The notes under the pieces: model-generated | Databases searched by the model: none | Seen by the model: the letters and a program-made list of their open reading frames with translations, nothing else | What the model was told of the DNA's origin: nothing | Part shown: positions 8,462 through 17,027 of the stretch, in pieces | Layout: every line of letters begins with the position of its first letter | Position numbering within the stretch: position 1 is the stretch's first letter | Source of the DNA: Xanthobacteraceae bacterium | GTDB taxonomy: Bacteria > Pseudomonadota > Alphaproteobacteria > Rhizobiales > Xanthobacteraceae | Assembly: GCA_030041005.1 (NCBI GenBank) | Contig: JASHOR010000146.1 | Span: 1-35,327, forward strand | Reading direction: 5' to 3' | Length of the DNA stretch: 35,327 bases | Translations under genes and position numbers: made by a program

Positions 8462-9517
8462 CTACGCCGCGTCCGAGCGGAAGCCGTTCCACATCGCGGT
8501 CGCCGATCCCGAGAGCAGCACGCGTACGTATCGCAGGCGCTGGTACTCCCCGTTGAGCGAAATACGCGGCAGCGCGGTGAGGCGCTTGCCATGGTGGGGA
8601 AACAGCATTCCCGGTTGCGTCGTCACCGCCGTCTTGAACCCGAGTTGGGCCGCGGCGGCAAATTCCCGCGGCCCGGCTGAGGTGCGGTCGCCGACTGGAA
8701 ACGCCAAATGCTCGGGCCGCTTGGCCAGCACCGCCTCGATCACCGAGCGGCTCATTTCCATCTCCGAACGCGCGGCTTGGTCGGGCAGTTTCGCCAGCAT
8801 CGGATGATTGACCGTATGCGCGCCGATGGTCACCAACGGGTCGGCCGCGAGCTCCGCAAGCTCCTGCCAGTTCATGCATAAGTCCTTGCAGAACGCCACA
8901 ATGTCGACGCAATAGCAGGCCGCCAGATTGCGGACCGTCTCGCGCACCTCCGCTTCGGTGGGGCGCGCGCGCAGCCACCAATAAAGCTCCTCGTAGAGCG
9001 CGCGCTTGTCGGCAACGGTCGCGCAATCGAAAGTCTGATTGCGGCCGTCGATGGCCAGTCCGATGCGACTGTTGCGCGCAATCACCTCTTCAAGCGCAAG
9101 CCACCACAACTCTCCCAGCCGGTCGGGGAAACTGGTGGCGACATAAACGGCGAACGGCGCGCCTTCTTTCTTGAGGATCGGATAAGCTGTCTGCAGGGTG
9201 TCCCGGTAGCCATCGTCGAAAGTCAGGCAGATAAAGCGCCGGGAAAGGTCCTGCTCCGTCAAGCGCCGGTGCATCTCGTCAAGGCTGACGAGGTCAACAC
9301 CGCTCTCGCGCAGGTCATGAACGACGCGGCTGAAAAATTGCGGCGTGATCTCGAGCAGGCGATTGGGTTGGAAGCGGCCCGGCCGCGGCGGCCGCACGTG
9401 ATGCAGAGTCAGGATGGCGCCGACCCCGCCGACCAGGGGCCGAAGCACATGGTGCGCGCCGGTGAAATACAGCGATTCAAGCCCGCCGCGGACAATGGTG
9501 CGCTTGAGTGCAGCCAC
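8462..9517 (-). CDS. Polysaccharide deacetylase (NodB homology domain)
   Basis: The 351-residue protein is a carbohydrate esterase family 4 type enzyme that would remove acetyl groups from an amino-sugar polymer. Motif 1 is TFDDGYRD with the catalytic and metal Asp at residues 101-102. Motif 2 is AHTVNHP with metal-binding His at about 234 and 238. A conserved AFPVG segment follows. The first 45 residues carry the LYFTGAHHVLRP signature of alphaproteobacterial deacetylases in exopolysaccharide loci. The start is a GTG at 9515-9517, preceded by a strong GAGGAG ribosome-binding site eight bases upstream. The frame is open to 9604, but that extension has no such site. It lies 95 bases after the chain-length gene on the same strand, so it is probably co-transcribed and modifies the polysaccharide made by this locus. 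Confidence 0.9.
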   Translation of the reverse strand: MAALKRTIVRGGLESLYFTGAHHVLRPLVGGVGAILTLHHVRPPRPGRFQPNRLLEITPQFFSRVVHDLRESGVDLVSLDEMHRRLTEQDLSRRFICLTFDDGYRDTLQTAYPILKKEGAPFAVYVATSFPDRLGELWWLALEEVIARNSRIGLAIDGRNQTFDCATVADKRALYEELYWWLRARPTEAEVRETVRNLAACYCVDIVAFCKDLCMNWQELAELAADPLVTIGAHTVNHPMLAKLPDQAARSEMEMSRSVIEAVLAKRPEHLAFPVGDRTSAGPREFAAAAQLGFKTAVTTQPGMLFPHHGKRLTALPRISLNGEYQRLRYVRVLLSGSATAMWNGFRSDAA

Positions 9518-9612
9518 GAAAGTTTCTCCTCGCGAGAGGACGACTATTCCAATTGGCCGGTTGACAAACCCTTGCCGCCGCGGCGGCCGGGCATCAGGCC
9601 GCACTGCAACGT

Positions 9613-11706
9613 TCAGGCAGCCTCGGCTTTGGCCACGGCCGCGGGACCCGCAATCACCGTTACGCCTTCGAATTCGGCGGCAATGAGCCGCTGGCAGGCT
9701 GCTTCGGCTTCATCATCATCCGCGACGTCCGCGACCAGCACGGCGTGCGGCGCAATCTCGCCGATTGCTTCCAGATCCACGCCCTCCGCGGCGCCGGCGG
9801 CGGTGACCACAAAATCGTAGCTACGCGCCAGCGCCTCAAAGCTCGGCGCCAACCGCGGCGACGACAGCAGCACCATGCGCTCGATCGGCGAGCGGCCCGG
9901 CGAAATGAGGTGAACGGCCGAAGCCTTGTCCTTGACGATAACATCGCCAAAGGAAGCGGCACCACTGGCAAGCTCAGCCAGTCCGTTCCCCGTCGGATCG
10001 CTGGATATCGCTTTGATTGCGGAACCGTTCGCCTCAAGGCCGATCAGCAGTACGCGCGCGTCGGCGGCAAGGGCGCGTGCGAGATCAATAGCGGTTGTGT
10101 CGGTCCTTGCCTCCGGTAGCGCTCCGAGAACCGCGATGCGGCCGGCGCGGCCCTTGCGCAGGGTTCGCGCGACCTCGGCGATGGCATCGGCCGTCACCGC
10201 CACGGATGGACTCTCCGCCTGCGCAACCGCAACCCTCTCCGGCTGCGGCACTGCCGCGCGGCGCGCCACGCGCGGCGCCGGCGCTGCACCTGCGGGCGTA
10301 CCCAGAAGTTCCTTCGTCAGCACAAAACCGCAGCACAGCATCAGCGTCGCGACCGTGGCGATCAGCACGCTCGGAAGCTTCTTCGGATAAGCCGGCATGG
10401 TTGACACGGTCGCTCGTGAAAAGACGCGCGCGTCGGCCGGCGAGGAATTCAGCGTATCGCGGGCGGTCGCCTCGCGGTACTTGGCCAGATAGGACTCCAA
10501 CAGGTCGCGCTGCGATTTGGCGTCGCGTTCGAGCGCACGCAACTCGACGTCGCGTTCGTTGGTGCTTGCCGCCTGGTTCTTGAGCTGAGCGAAATTCGCC
10601 GTCAACGAATCAACACGCGCGGCGGCGACCCTGGCGTCGTTTTCGAACGCGCGGGCGATGCTTTCTGCTTCGGCCCTGATCTGCTGATCGAGATCGGCAA
10701 TCTGTGCCTTGAGCTCCTTGATACGCGGATGCAGATCGCCGAGCGAGGTGGATTGCTCCGCCAACTCCGCGCGCAACGTGATCCGCTGCTCGGAAAGCCT
10801 GCGGATCAGCTCGGAATTGAGGATGTCGGAGGATTCGATCGGCTGTCCGGAACTGAGCATCTGGCGAATGATTTTGGCCTTCGCCTGGGCATCGGCCTCT
10901 TGCGCGCGAGCCGCCGCGAGCTGGGCACTGAAGTCGCCGAGCTGCTGCGCCGACAGCGTAGTGCCGTTGAGCCCGACCAGCAGATTGGTGTCGCCGCGGA
11001 ATGCCGCGACCTTGGCTTCGGCTTTGGCCACCCTGTTCTGCAGCGTATCGATCTCGCCCGACAACCACTGCACGGCCGCGCGCGCCTGTTCCTGCTTGGC
11101 GGCGCGCTGGCGCACCAAATACTCTTCCGCAATGGCATTGGCGACGTTTGCAGCGAGCTTGGGATCCTGGGACAGGAAGTCGATGACGATGACACGGGAG
11201 TTGTCCACCGCATAAACGCTCAGTCGGTCATAATAGGCCTGCAGGACGCGCTCTTCCGGCGTCATCAACATCGGATCCTTGATCAACCCGAGCCGGCCCA
11301 GCACCGCCCTGATCGGCGAGATCCCGTTGACGGCCGGATTGAACTCCGCGCGCTTGTCGAGATGAAACTTGGCGATCACGGCACGGGCGAGGTCGCGCGA
11401 AAGCACCAGTTGCACCTCGCTGGTCACCGCCTCCTGATCGACCACATTGCGATCGATGAGATCCTTGTCGGCTTCCGGCCGCAGAAACACGTTATCGCGG
11501 TTCTCGATGAGGACCCGCGATTCAGACTGATACTTGGCCGGAATCACCTGCACGACCACCAGCGTGGCCAGCGCCACGAGCAATGTCGGACGCAGGATTT
11601 TCCATTTGCTGCGCCAGAGCGCGGCGCCAAGTGCGGGAAAGTCGAATTCTGCGCCGACCGCGGGGTTTGCGGCTGCAGGCCGCGTTGACTGCGCTACAGA
11701 GCTCAT
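9613..11706 (-). CDS. Exopolysaccharide chain-length/transport protein (Wzz-GumC type) with degenerate BY-kinase domain
   Basis: A 697-residue polysaccharide copolymerase-like protein. It has a Wzz domain with TM1 at about 36-55, a long periplasmic coiled-coil region (about 180-420) with the GDLHPRIKELKAQI heptad stretch, and TM2 at about 444-463 preceded by the MPAYPKKLP motif. A cytoplasmic ATPase-like domain follows, from about residue 520. In working BY-kinases this domain has Walker A (GxGKST), Walker A' (ending in Asp) and Walker B. Here the equivalents are PEARTDTT (531-538, lysine lost), VLLIGLEAN (552-560, Asp lost) and YDFVVTAAG (630-638, Asp lost). The usual C-terminal tyrosine cluster is also missing. 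It probably controls chain length or secretion without kinase activity. Divergent from the glycosyltransferase gene. Confidence 0.9.
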   Translation of the reverse strand: MSSVAQSTRPAAANPAVGAEFDFPALGAALWRSKWKILRPTLLVALATLVVVQVIPAKYQSESRVLIENRDNVFLRPEADKDLIDRNVVDQEAVTSEVQLVLSRDLARAVIAKFHLDKRAEFNPAVNGISPIRAVLGRLGLIKDPMLMTPEERVLQAYYDRLSVYAVDNSRVIVIDFLSQDPKLAANVANAIAEEYLVRQRAAKQEQARAAVQWLSGEIDTLQNRVAKAEAKVAAFRGDTNLLVGLNGTTLSAQQLGDFSAQLAAARAQEADAQAKAKIIRQMLSSGQPIESSDILNSELIRRLSEQRITLRAELAEQSTSLGDLHPRIKELKAQIADLDQQIRAEAESIARAFENDARVAAARVDSLTANFAQLKNQAASTNERDVELRALERDAKSQRDLLESYLAKYREATARDTLNSSPADARVFSRATVSTMPAYPKKLPSVLIATVATLMLCCGFVLTKELLGTPAGAAPAPRVARRAAVPQPERVAVAQAESPSVAVTADAIAEVARTLRKGRAGRIAVLGALPEARTDTTAIDLARALAADARVLLIGLEANGSAIKAISSDPTGNGLAELASGAASFGDVIVKDKASAVHLISPGRSPIERMVLLSSPRLAPSFEALARSYDFVVTAAGAAEGVDLEAIGEIAPHAVLVADVADDDEAEAACQRLIAAEFEGVTVIAGPAAVAKAEAA

Positions 11707-11983
11707 TACTGCACTCCCGAACGGTCGGACACGCTAACTCGATCGCATCACAAACCATTAAGGTTTCCATACCGTTAAGGGCTCCAGGCGCCCGGAGCAA
11801 AAAGCAGTCCATGGCCAAAAACCGCAAGCAACGGAGCCGCACAGGCGAAGCCCCGCGTCAGTTCTGGCCGCGCGGAAAATCGAGATCTGCCGTCGCAGAC
11901 GCAAAACGGGACGTGAGAGATTTTTAACCTGGCAGGCCTCAAATCCGGCCTAACTGTTTGCGCGGACTTTTAGGGACTTCCTC
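11707..11983. promoter_or_regulatory. Divergent control region of the polysaccharide locus, with a direct repeat
   Basis: This 277-bp region lies between the divergent chain-length and glycosyltransferase genes and must carry promoters for both arms. CCATTAAGG (11755-11763) is repeated as CCGTTAAGG (11772-11780), starting 17 bases later, so the copies lie on roughly the same helix face about 1.6 turns apart. They are close to the chain-length gene start. CtrA was considered, but its TTAA-N7-TTAA spacing does not fit the 13-base gap here. No regulator is identified and I could not assign promoter boxes with confidence. Confidence 0.35.
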
Positions 11984-13228
11984 ATGGGCGTCGCCTTGCG
12001 GCCGGCTGCTTCGATGTTCGCTCCGGTACGCGGACAGCCTGTGGCGATCGACCATGATCCGGACGTCGGCCTGGCGAACACCGCGTCGTCACCGCAGCGC
12101 CTGAAGATTCTTCACATTCTGCGGGCGCCGGTCGGCGGGTTGTTCCGCCACGTGCTCGACCTCGCGCGAGGACAGGCCGACCGCGGCCATCAGATCGGCT
12201 TGATCGTCGACAGCACCACCGGCGGAACGCACGCCGACGCCGTGCTGGCTCAGCTCGCGCCCAGCCTGACGTTCGGAGTGGAGCGGGTTGCCATGGCACG
12301 GCATCCGAGCCTGCGCGATTTCACGGCGTTGCGCGCGGTCGCCCGGCGGATCGCCAAGCTTGCGCCGGACGTGCTGCACGGCCACGGCGCCAAGGGTGCG
12401 GCGCTGGCGCGACTCGCGCCGCGAAGTGCGGGTGCTATTCGCGTCTACACGCCACACGGCGGCTCGCTGGTCTATGCGCCGGGCAGCATGACAAGCGGCC
12501 TCTATCTGACGCTGGAACGCCTGCTCAATTGGCGCACCGATCTGTTTCTGTTCGAAAGCGACTACATCGCGCAGCAGTTTTGCACGCGGATCGGCGCTCC
12601 GCACGGCCTCGTGCATATCGTTCGCAACGGACTGAGAGGGTCCGATTTCTCCCCGATTGCGAGCCATGCCGACGCAACGGACATAATCTTCGTCGGCGAA
12701 CTGCGCGTGCTCAAGGGTGTCGACGTCCTGCTTCGGTCGTTGGCGGCTTTCAAGAAATCCGGGCGACCATTGACCGCGACGATCGCAGGCGAGGGCCCGG
12801 ATCGAGACGAATTCGCCGCGCTGACGCGCGCGCTTGGGCTTGACGGGCAGGTTCGCTTCGTGGGCTACCGAGCAGCGCGCGAGGCGTTTGCGATGGGACG
12901 GATTCTGATCGTTCCCTCGCGCGCGGAATCACTGCCCTATATCGTGCTCGAGGCCGCCGCCGCGCAAATGCCGGTTATCGCCACCCGAGTCGGCGGAATC
13001 GGCGAAATCTTCGGGCCGGAGGCCACACAGCTCGTGCCGCCCGACGACGTTTCCGCTCTGGCGCGCGCCATCAGTGCGGCGCTCGCCGATCCCGATCGCC
13101 TGCGCAAGGTGACGCAGGCCCTGAACGCGCGCGTAGGCCGCGAATTCACCGTCGACGCCATGGTCGAGCAGGGTCTGGCCGCCTATCGGGAGGCGCTGGC
13201 GAAGCAAAAAAGCCGACAATGTACATAA
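11984..13228 (+). CDS. Glycosyltransferase family 4
   Basis: A 414-residue GT-B glycosyltransferase that would add a sugar from a nucleotide donor to the lipid-linked polysaccharide intermediate. The N-terminal acceptor domain begins at about residue 40 with LKILHILRAPVGGLFRH, and an HGHGAKGAALARL segment follows. The C-terminal donor domain has IIFVGELRVLKGVD and the retaining GT4 E-x7-E motif in PSRAESLPYIVLEA. It ends with a typical helix and no membrane segment. The first 38 residues look non-conserved, but no better start is visible than the ATG at 11984. Divergent from the chain-length gene and followed 90 bases later by the phosphoglycosyl transferase. Donor sugar and linkage cannot be told from sequence. 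Confidence 0.9.
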   Translation: MGVALRPAASMFAPVRGQPVAIDHDPDVGLANTASSPQRLKILHILRAPVGGLFRHVLDLARGQADRGHQIGLIVDSTTGGTHADAVLAQLAPSLTFGVERVAMARHPSLRDFTALRAVARRIAKLAPDVLHGHGAKGAALARLAPRSAGAIRVYTPHGGSLVYAPGSMTSGLYLTLERLLNWRTDLFLFESDYIAQQFCTRIGAPHGLVHIVRNGLRGSDFSPIASHADATDIIFVGELRVLKGVDVLLRSLAAFKKSGRPLTATIAGEGPDRDEFAALTRALGLDGQVRFVGYRAAREAFAMGRILIVPSRAESLPYIVLEAAAAQMPVIATRVGGIGEIFGPEATQLVPPDDVSALARAISAALADPDRLRKVTQALNARVGREFTVDAMVEQGLAAYREALAKQKSRQCT

Positions 13229-13258
13229 CCAATTTTTGAACTTTGTTCACTAATTTTG

Positions 13259-13279
13259 CCGGCTTGGCTGCCCAGCCGG
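13259..13279. repeat. Small stem-loop between glycosyltransferase and phosphoglycosyl transferase genes
   Basis: CCGGCT (13259-13264) and AGCCGG (13274-13279) form a 6-bp stem with a 9-base loop in the 90-bp gap. The T-rich sequence is on the 5' side when read on the plus strand, so it is not a plus-strand terminator. It may be a processing or stability element, or chance. Confidence 0.3.
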
Positions 13280-13318
13280 TGTGCATTCGTCTGCGCCGGT
13301 AGATGTGTTGCGTGTACC

Positions 13319-14863
13319 ATGTCGAGCGTCGAGCCCAGCATCCGCTTCGAAGCGCCGACCGCGCCGACCGCCGCGGCGGGCTCGCGAGCGAAGCCGAAGG
13401 CGGCGATCCGCCTGTCGTCCGCGGCGCTGGAAGTCACGGCACAACCGTTCTCACGCGCCTATTCGCCGATCGTGCTTGCCGGCACGGTGCGACTGATCGA
13501 AGCCGCGCTGGTCGCACTGGTCGGATTCCTCGTCTATGTCTGTTACGTGGTGCCGATCGAGGGGTTTGCCTGGCGCTACTTCGCAGCGATTGGCGGGATT
13601 GCGCTCTTGGCGATGCTGGCGTTCCAATCCGCCGACATCTACCAGGTGCAGGCGTTCCGCGGCCACGAGAAGCAGTACATGCGGCTCGCGTCGGCGTGGT
13701 CGGTGGTCTTTCTCCTCGCCATCAGCGCAACGTTCTTCGCCAAGGCCGGCGAGGAGTTTTCGCGCGCCTGGCTTGGCGGATTCTACGTCCTCGGCTTGAT
13801 TACGCTCGTGGCTTTCCGCCGCGCACTCTTTCTCTTCGTGCGCCGTTGGACGCGCGAAGGGCGGCTCGATCGCCGTACCGTCGTGATCGGCGCCGACAGC
13901 AACGGCGAGACGCTCATTCATTCGCTCGCCGCCCAGCGCGATTCCGACGTGCACGTCATCGGCATGTTCGACGACCGCGGCGATCAGCGCACCCCGGCAA
14001 ACTGCGAGGGGGTAAAAAAACTCGGTACTGTCGACGATCTGGTCGAATTCGCGCGGCAGACCCGCGTCGATCTTGTCATCTTCTCGCTTCCGATCTCGGC
14101 GGAATCGCGCATCCTGCAGATGCTGAAAAAGCTTTGGGTGCTCCCGGTCGACATCCGCCTTTCCGCGCACACCAACAAGCTGCGTTTTCGGCCGCGCTCC
14201 TATTCCTACATCGGCAACGTTCCGGTGCTCGACATATTCGACAAGCCGATCGCGGACTGGGACGTGGTGATGAAATGGCTGTTCGACAAGATCGTCGGCA
14301 CGCTGGCGCTGATCTGTGTTTCGCCGATCATGCTGCTTACCGCGCTCGCCATCAAACTCGACAGCAAGGGACCGCTCCTGTTCAAGCAGCGCCGCTACGG
14401 GTTCAACAACGAGCTGATCGAGGTGTACAAGTTTCGCTCGATGTACGCCGAACTCGCGGACGCCGGCGCGAAGAAGCTCGTGACCAAGAACGATCCGCGC
14501 GTCACCCGTGTCGGTCGGTTCATCCGCAAGACCAGTCTCGACGAGCTGCCGCAATTGTTCAACGTCGTGTTCGCCGGCAATCTCTCGCTGGTCGGGCCGC
14601 GCCCGCATGCGATCCACGCGAAAGCCGCCGACCGCATCTATGACGAGGCGGTGGACGGCTACTTCGCCCGCCATCGGGTCAAGCCGGGCATCACCGGCTG
14701 GGCGCAGATCAATGGCTGGCGCGGCGAAACCGACAGCCAGGAAAAGATCCAGCATCGCGTCGAACACGACCTCTATTACATCGAAAACTGGTCGATCCCG
14801 TTCGACATCTACATCCTGGCGCGTACGCCGTTCGCGCTCCTGCATTGGGAGAGCGCGTATTGA
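13319..14863 (+). CDS. Undecaprenyl-phosphate glucose phosphotransferase (WcaJ/ExoY type)
   Basis: The initiating polyisoprenyl-phosphate hexose-1-phosphate transferase: it moves a sugar-1-phosphate, probably glucose-1-P, from UDP-sugar to undecaprenyl phosphate on the inner membrane. The 514-residue product has an N-terminal block of about four helices (about 45-185), then a Rossmann-like middle domain with [11 protein letters not shown]. The C-terminal catalytic domain begins with a re-entrant helix at about 330 and carries [20 protein letters not shown], the [14 protein letters not shown] motif and [10 protein letters not shown]. The start at 13319 is chosen because the upstream extension to 13256 would need a TTG start and is not family-like. 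The stop overlaps the next gene by four bases. It sets the first sugar of the repeat unit. Confidence 0.94.
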   Translation: MSSVEPSIRFEAPTAPTAAAGSRAKPKAAIRLSSAALEVTAQPFSRAYSPIVLAGTVRLIEAALVALVGFLVYVCYVVPIEGFAWRYFAAIGGIALLAMLAFQSADIYQVQAFRGHEKQYMRLASAWSVVFLLAISATFFAKAGEEFSRAWLGGFYVLGLITLVAFRRALFLFVRRWTREGRLDRRTVVIGADSNGETLIHSLAAQRDSDVHVIGMFDDRGDQRTPANCEGVKKLGTVDDLVEFARQTRVDLVIFSLPISAESRILQMLKKLWVLPVDIRLSAHTNKLRFRPRSYSYIGNVPVLDIFDKPIADWDVVMKWLFDKIVGTLALICVSPIMLLTALAIKLDSKGPLLFKQRRYGFNNELIEVYKFRSMYAELADAGAKKLVTKNDPRVTRVGRFIRKTSLDELPQLFNVVFAGNLSLVGPRPHAIHAKAADRIYDEAVDGYFARHRVKPGITGWAQINGWRGETDSQEKIQHRVEHDLYYIENWSIPFDIYILARTPFALLHWESAY

Positions 14864-16143
14864 GCGACACCGGAGCAGCGGTCGGCGCCTTCGGCCGCGA
14901 CCAGGTCGAGGGCGCGGCGCTGGCGCAGCGGTTGCTGGATGCCACGCTCTTCGTCACCATGGCGTTGAGTTCGATCGCCTTCGTCGAGCCCTCGCCGCAC
15001 GATGCCATGATGCTGGTGCTGCTCGTGGCCTGCGTCGCCGCGCGGGTGACCTTCGATCGCAAACTCGTGCCGCTTCTGATCCTTACCGTGATCTGGTTGA
15101 TTGGCGGGCTGCTTTGCCTGATCCAGGTCGGCGACCAGGAAAACACGATTCAATACGCCGGAACCTCAATCTATCTCGGCACCGCCAGCATCATGTTCGC
15201 CTGCCTGTTTTGTCAAGGCAATCTGCGGCGCCTTTTGGTCCTGCGGCGCGCCTATATCCTTGCCGCCTTGATCGCCACCACGGCCGGCTATCTCGGCTTC
15301 TTTCACCTGATCCCGGGCTACGAGATCTTTCTGGATCACGAGCGCGTCAGCGCGACATTCAAGGATCCGAATGTTTACGGGCCGTTCCTGATCTTTCCCT
15401 TGCTGCTTCTGATCATAGGCTTCATGACCCGGGGCATCCGACCGGCCGGCCTCATTATCACGATCGCGCTTCTTGGCGGCCTGTTCCTAAGCTTCTCGCG
15501 CGGCGCCTGGATGCATTTCGCGGTATCGACCGGCGTTGCGGTGGTGCTTTTGTTCGTCGTCACGCCGGACGCGCGCATGCGCAGGCGCATCCTGCTGTTG
15601 GCGCTCGGCGCCGCGTTCGCCGCCGCGCTGGTCGTGCTCGCTCTCACCTCGATCGATGCCGTGCGCGAGGTGTTCATGGTACGCGCCAAGGCCATCGAGC
15701 CGTATGACGTGGGACCGGGCGGGCGCTTCTGGTATCAGCAACTGGCGGTCAGCCAAATCCTCGAACACCCCAACGGACTTGGACCGTTCGAATTCAGCCG
15801 CATTTTCGGCGGCCAGCAGCACGATGTCTACATGCAGGGATTTCTGGTCTACGGCTGGCTCGGCGGGGCCGCTTATTTGACCCTCGTCCTGGTGACGCTG
15901 ACCATCGGCATTCGCGCTGCGCTCATATCCAGCCCTTGGCAATATTACTTGATCGCGGCCTACGCGGCGTTCGTCGGCGAAGCCGGCGAGGGATTCGTCG
16001 TCGACACCGATCATTGGCGGCATTTCTTTCTTCTTCTCGGACTCATCTGGGGACTGACGGCCGCCACCATCAACATGTCCCGACGGGGACGCGCGGCTGC
16101 AAACAGCGCAACGGTCGGCGCCATGTTGCCGGTCGTCTCGTGA
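14860..16143 (+). CDS. O-antigen ligase/polymerase-like membrane protein (Wzy_C domain)
   Basis: A 427-residue integral membrane protein with about ten to twelve hydrophobic segments and the conserved SFSRGAWMHF motif of the O-antigen ligase/polymerase superfamily near the middle. A large loop with GPGGRFWYQQL and HDVYMQGFLVYGWLGG follows, as expected for the periplasmic catalytic loop. It would polymerise the lipid-linked repeat units or ligate polymer to an acceptor; sequence alone does not separate the two. The chosen start is a TTG at 14860-14862, overlapping the upstream TGA as TTGA, with GGGAGAG placed seven bases before it. A TTG at 14845 is the alternative. The overlap implies coupling to the phosphoglycosyl transferase. 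Confidence 0.88.
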   Translation: MSDTGAAVGAFGRDQVEGAALAQRLLDATLFVTMALSSIAFVEPSPHDAMMLVLLVACVAARVTFDRKLVPLLILTVIWLIGGLLCLIQVGDQENTIQYAGTSIYLGTASIMFACLFCQGNLRRLLVLRRAYILAALIATTAGYLGFFHLIPGYEIFLDHERVSATFKDPNVYGPFLIFPLLLLIIGFMTRGIRPAGLIITIALLGGLFLSFSRGAWMHFAVSTGVAVVLLFVVTPDARMRRRILLLALGAAFAAALVVLALTSIDAVREVFMVRAKAIEPYDVGPGGRFWYQQLAVSQILEHPNGLGPFEFSRIFGGQQHDVYMQGFLVYGWLGGAAYLTLVLVTLTIGIRAALISSPWQYYLIAAYAAFVGEAGEGFVVDTDHWRHFFLLLGLIWGLTAATINMSRRGRAAANSATVGAMLPVVS

Positions 16144-16218
16144 CCTTTTCTCGGCGGCCCTCGGAGGCGGGCGGCCGGCCACACGTTGCGGACAAATCTT
16201 GCGACCGCCGGCTGCCGG

Positions 16219-16572
16219 TCAGAGAAGACCGCAGCGCAGCGCGAGCGCCGCGAGCCACACCAGCCCCGCCAGACAAAGCATGCAGAACACCGCCGCCGAA
16301 CCCAAATCCTTGATCCGGCGGATTTCCACATCCCGTTCGCGCGTGATGTAGTCGGCAAGCTTCTCGACCGCGGTATTCAGCAACTCGACGGCAAGGAGTG
16401 CCAGGAGAGAGCCGATCATGGCGACATACCAGCCCAATCCCGGCGCGATGAAAAAGCCCAGCGGCACGCCGATCGCGAAAAAGAGCGCCTCCTCGCGCAC
16501 GGCGGCTTCGCGGCGCAAGCCGTAGTCGAGACCGCGCAGCGAGTTGAGAGTGGCGCCGTAAAGCCGCTTCAT
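16219..16572 (-). CDS. dgkA: Diacylglycerol kinase
   Basis: Small integral membrane kinase that phosphorylates diacylglycerol to phosphatidic acid, recycling lipid by-products. The 117-residue product is close to the 121 residues of E. coli DgkA. It has an amphipathic N-terminal helix, three transmembrane helices, and the conserved AVELLNTAVEKLAD segment whose glutamates (63 and 70) match catalytic and metal-binding positions, then IKDLGSAAV. The start is taken at the ATG 16570-16572; a GTG at 16579-16581 would add three residues. It converges on the O-antigen ligase-like gene, with 75 bp between the stops. The lipid-recycling role could serve membrane-derived glucan or polysaccharide synthesis, but that is inference. 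Confidence 0.93.
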   Translation of the reverse strand: MKRLYGATLNSLRGLDYGLRREAAVREEALFFAIGVPLGFFIAPGLGWYVAMIGSLLALLAVELLNTAVEKLADYITRERDVEIRRIKDLGSAAVFCMLCLAGLVWLAALALRCGLL

Positions 16573-16684
16573 GTTGCACACAGGCCCGGTAGATCGAAGC
16601 TTGAGGATACAATATCTCAGCCCCGTGCGCTGGCCAGGACACGTTGCAGGGGCGAAGGGCGCTCACTATAGTCCGCTGCATTCT

Positions 16685-16762
16685 CGGAGCGTAGCGCAGC
16701 CCGGTTAGCGCACCAGTCTGGGGGACTGGGGGTCGCGAGTTCAAATCTCGCCGCTCCGACCA
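16685..16762 (+). tRNA. tRNA-Pro (anticodon GGG)
   Basis: The 78 bases fold into a full cloverleaf. The acceptor stem is CGGAGCG with CGCTCCG, the D-arm is GCGC/GCGC, and the anticodon stem is CCAGT/ACTGG. The loop CTGGGGG gives anticodon GGG. The T-arm is GCGAG-TTCAAAT-CTCGC and the CCA end is encoded at 16760-16762. The anticodon reads CCC and CCU proline codons. A 26-base stretch of its variable/T-arm region is repeated at 18611-18636. Confidence 0.97.
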
Positions 16763-17027
16763 GTTTAATCCATAGAACTCATCGGTCCAATCCCCGACCA
16801 TTGCGGGACAAAAGCAGGCCGTTTGCAAGCCATTTACAGAATTTCCCTCAGAACGGACCTCCGCCAATGGCGCCTCAGGCGGCAGCGAAACGGCGAAGCT
16901 GTTCGCCCGGCGGCGCCGCGCCGCCTTTGCTGCTCAGCCAGGCGAACTCCCGCATGAACTGACAAGAATCTCATGACGGCGACCGTGCCATCTTGCGCCA
17001 CTCTTTCGGACACGCCAGAACGCTGAC
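16763..17027. other. Gap between tRNA-Pro and the ClC gene
   Basis: A 265-bp stretch with no known gene. The only coding-like item is a 26-residue minus-strand frame at 16875-16955 (separate entry). No promoter for the ClC gene could be assigned with confidence. With the tRNA on one side and a tRNA-like copy beyond the ClC gene on the other, it may be part of an inserted segment. Confidence 0.4.
16875..16955 (-). pseudogene. Possible C-terminal gene remnant or small ORF (26 codons)
   Basis: On the minus strand a short frame from ATG 16953-16955 to TGA 16875-16877 encodes a coding-like peptide. It runs MREFAWLSSKGG, a short Ala/Pro/Gly patch, then EQLRRFAAA. An in-frame TGA lies a few codons upstream of the ATG, so no longer protein exists. 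It reads like the tail of a lost gene rather than random sequence, but no ribosome-binding site is clear. I do not recognise the parent family. Confidence 0.25.

Noticed and set aside
11755-11780. CtrA site in the polysaccharide control region
   Set aside because: TTAA to TTAA spacing is 13 bases, not the 7 expected.
13451-14845. A 464-codon minus-strand open frame
   Set aside because: It is antisense to the phosphoglycosyl transferase gene and has a highly charged composition without motifs.
16070-16867. Minus-strand frame reading through tRNA-Pro
   Set aside because: Its recognisable portion is the well-known spurious translation of the tRNA complement. The rest is antisense to dgkA and the ligase-like gene.
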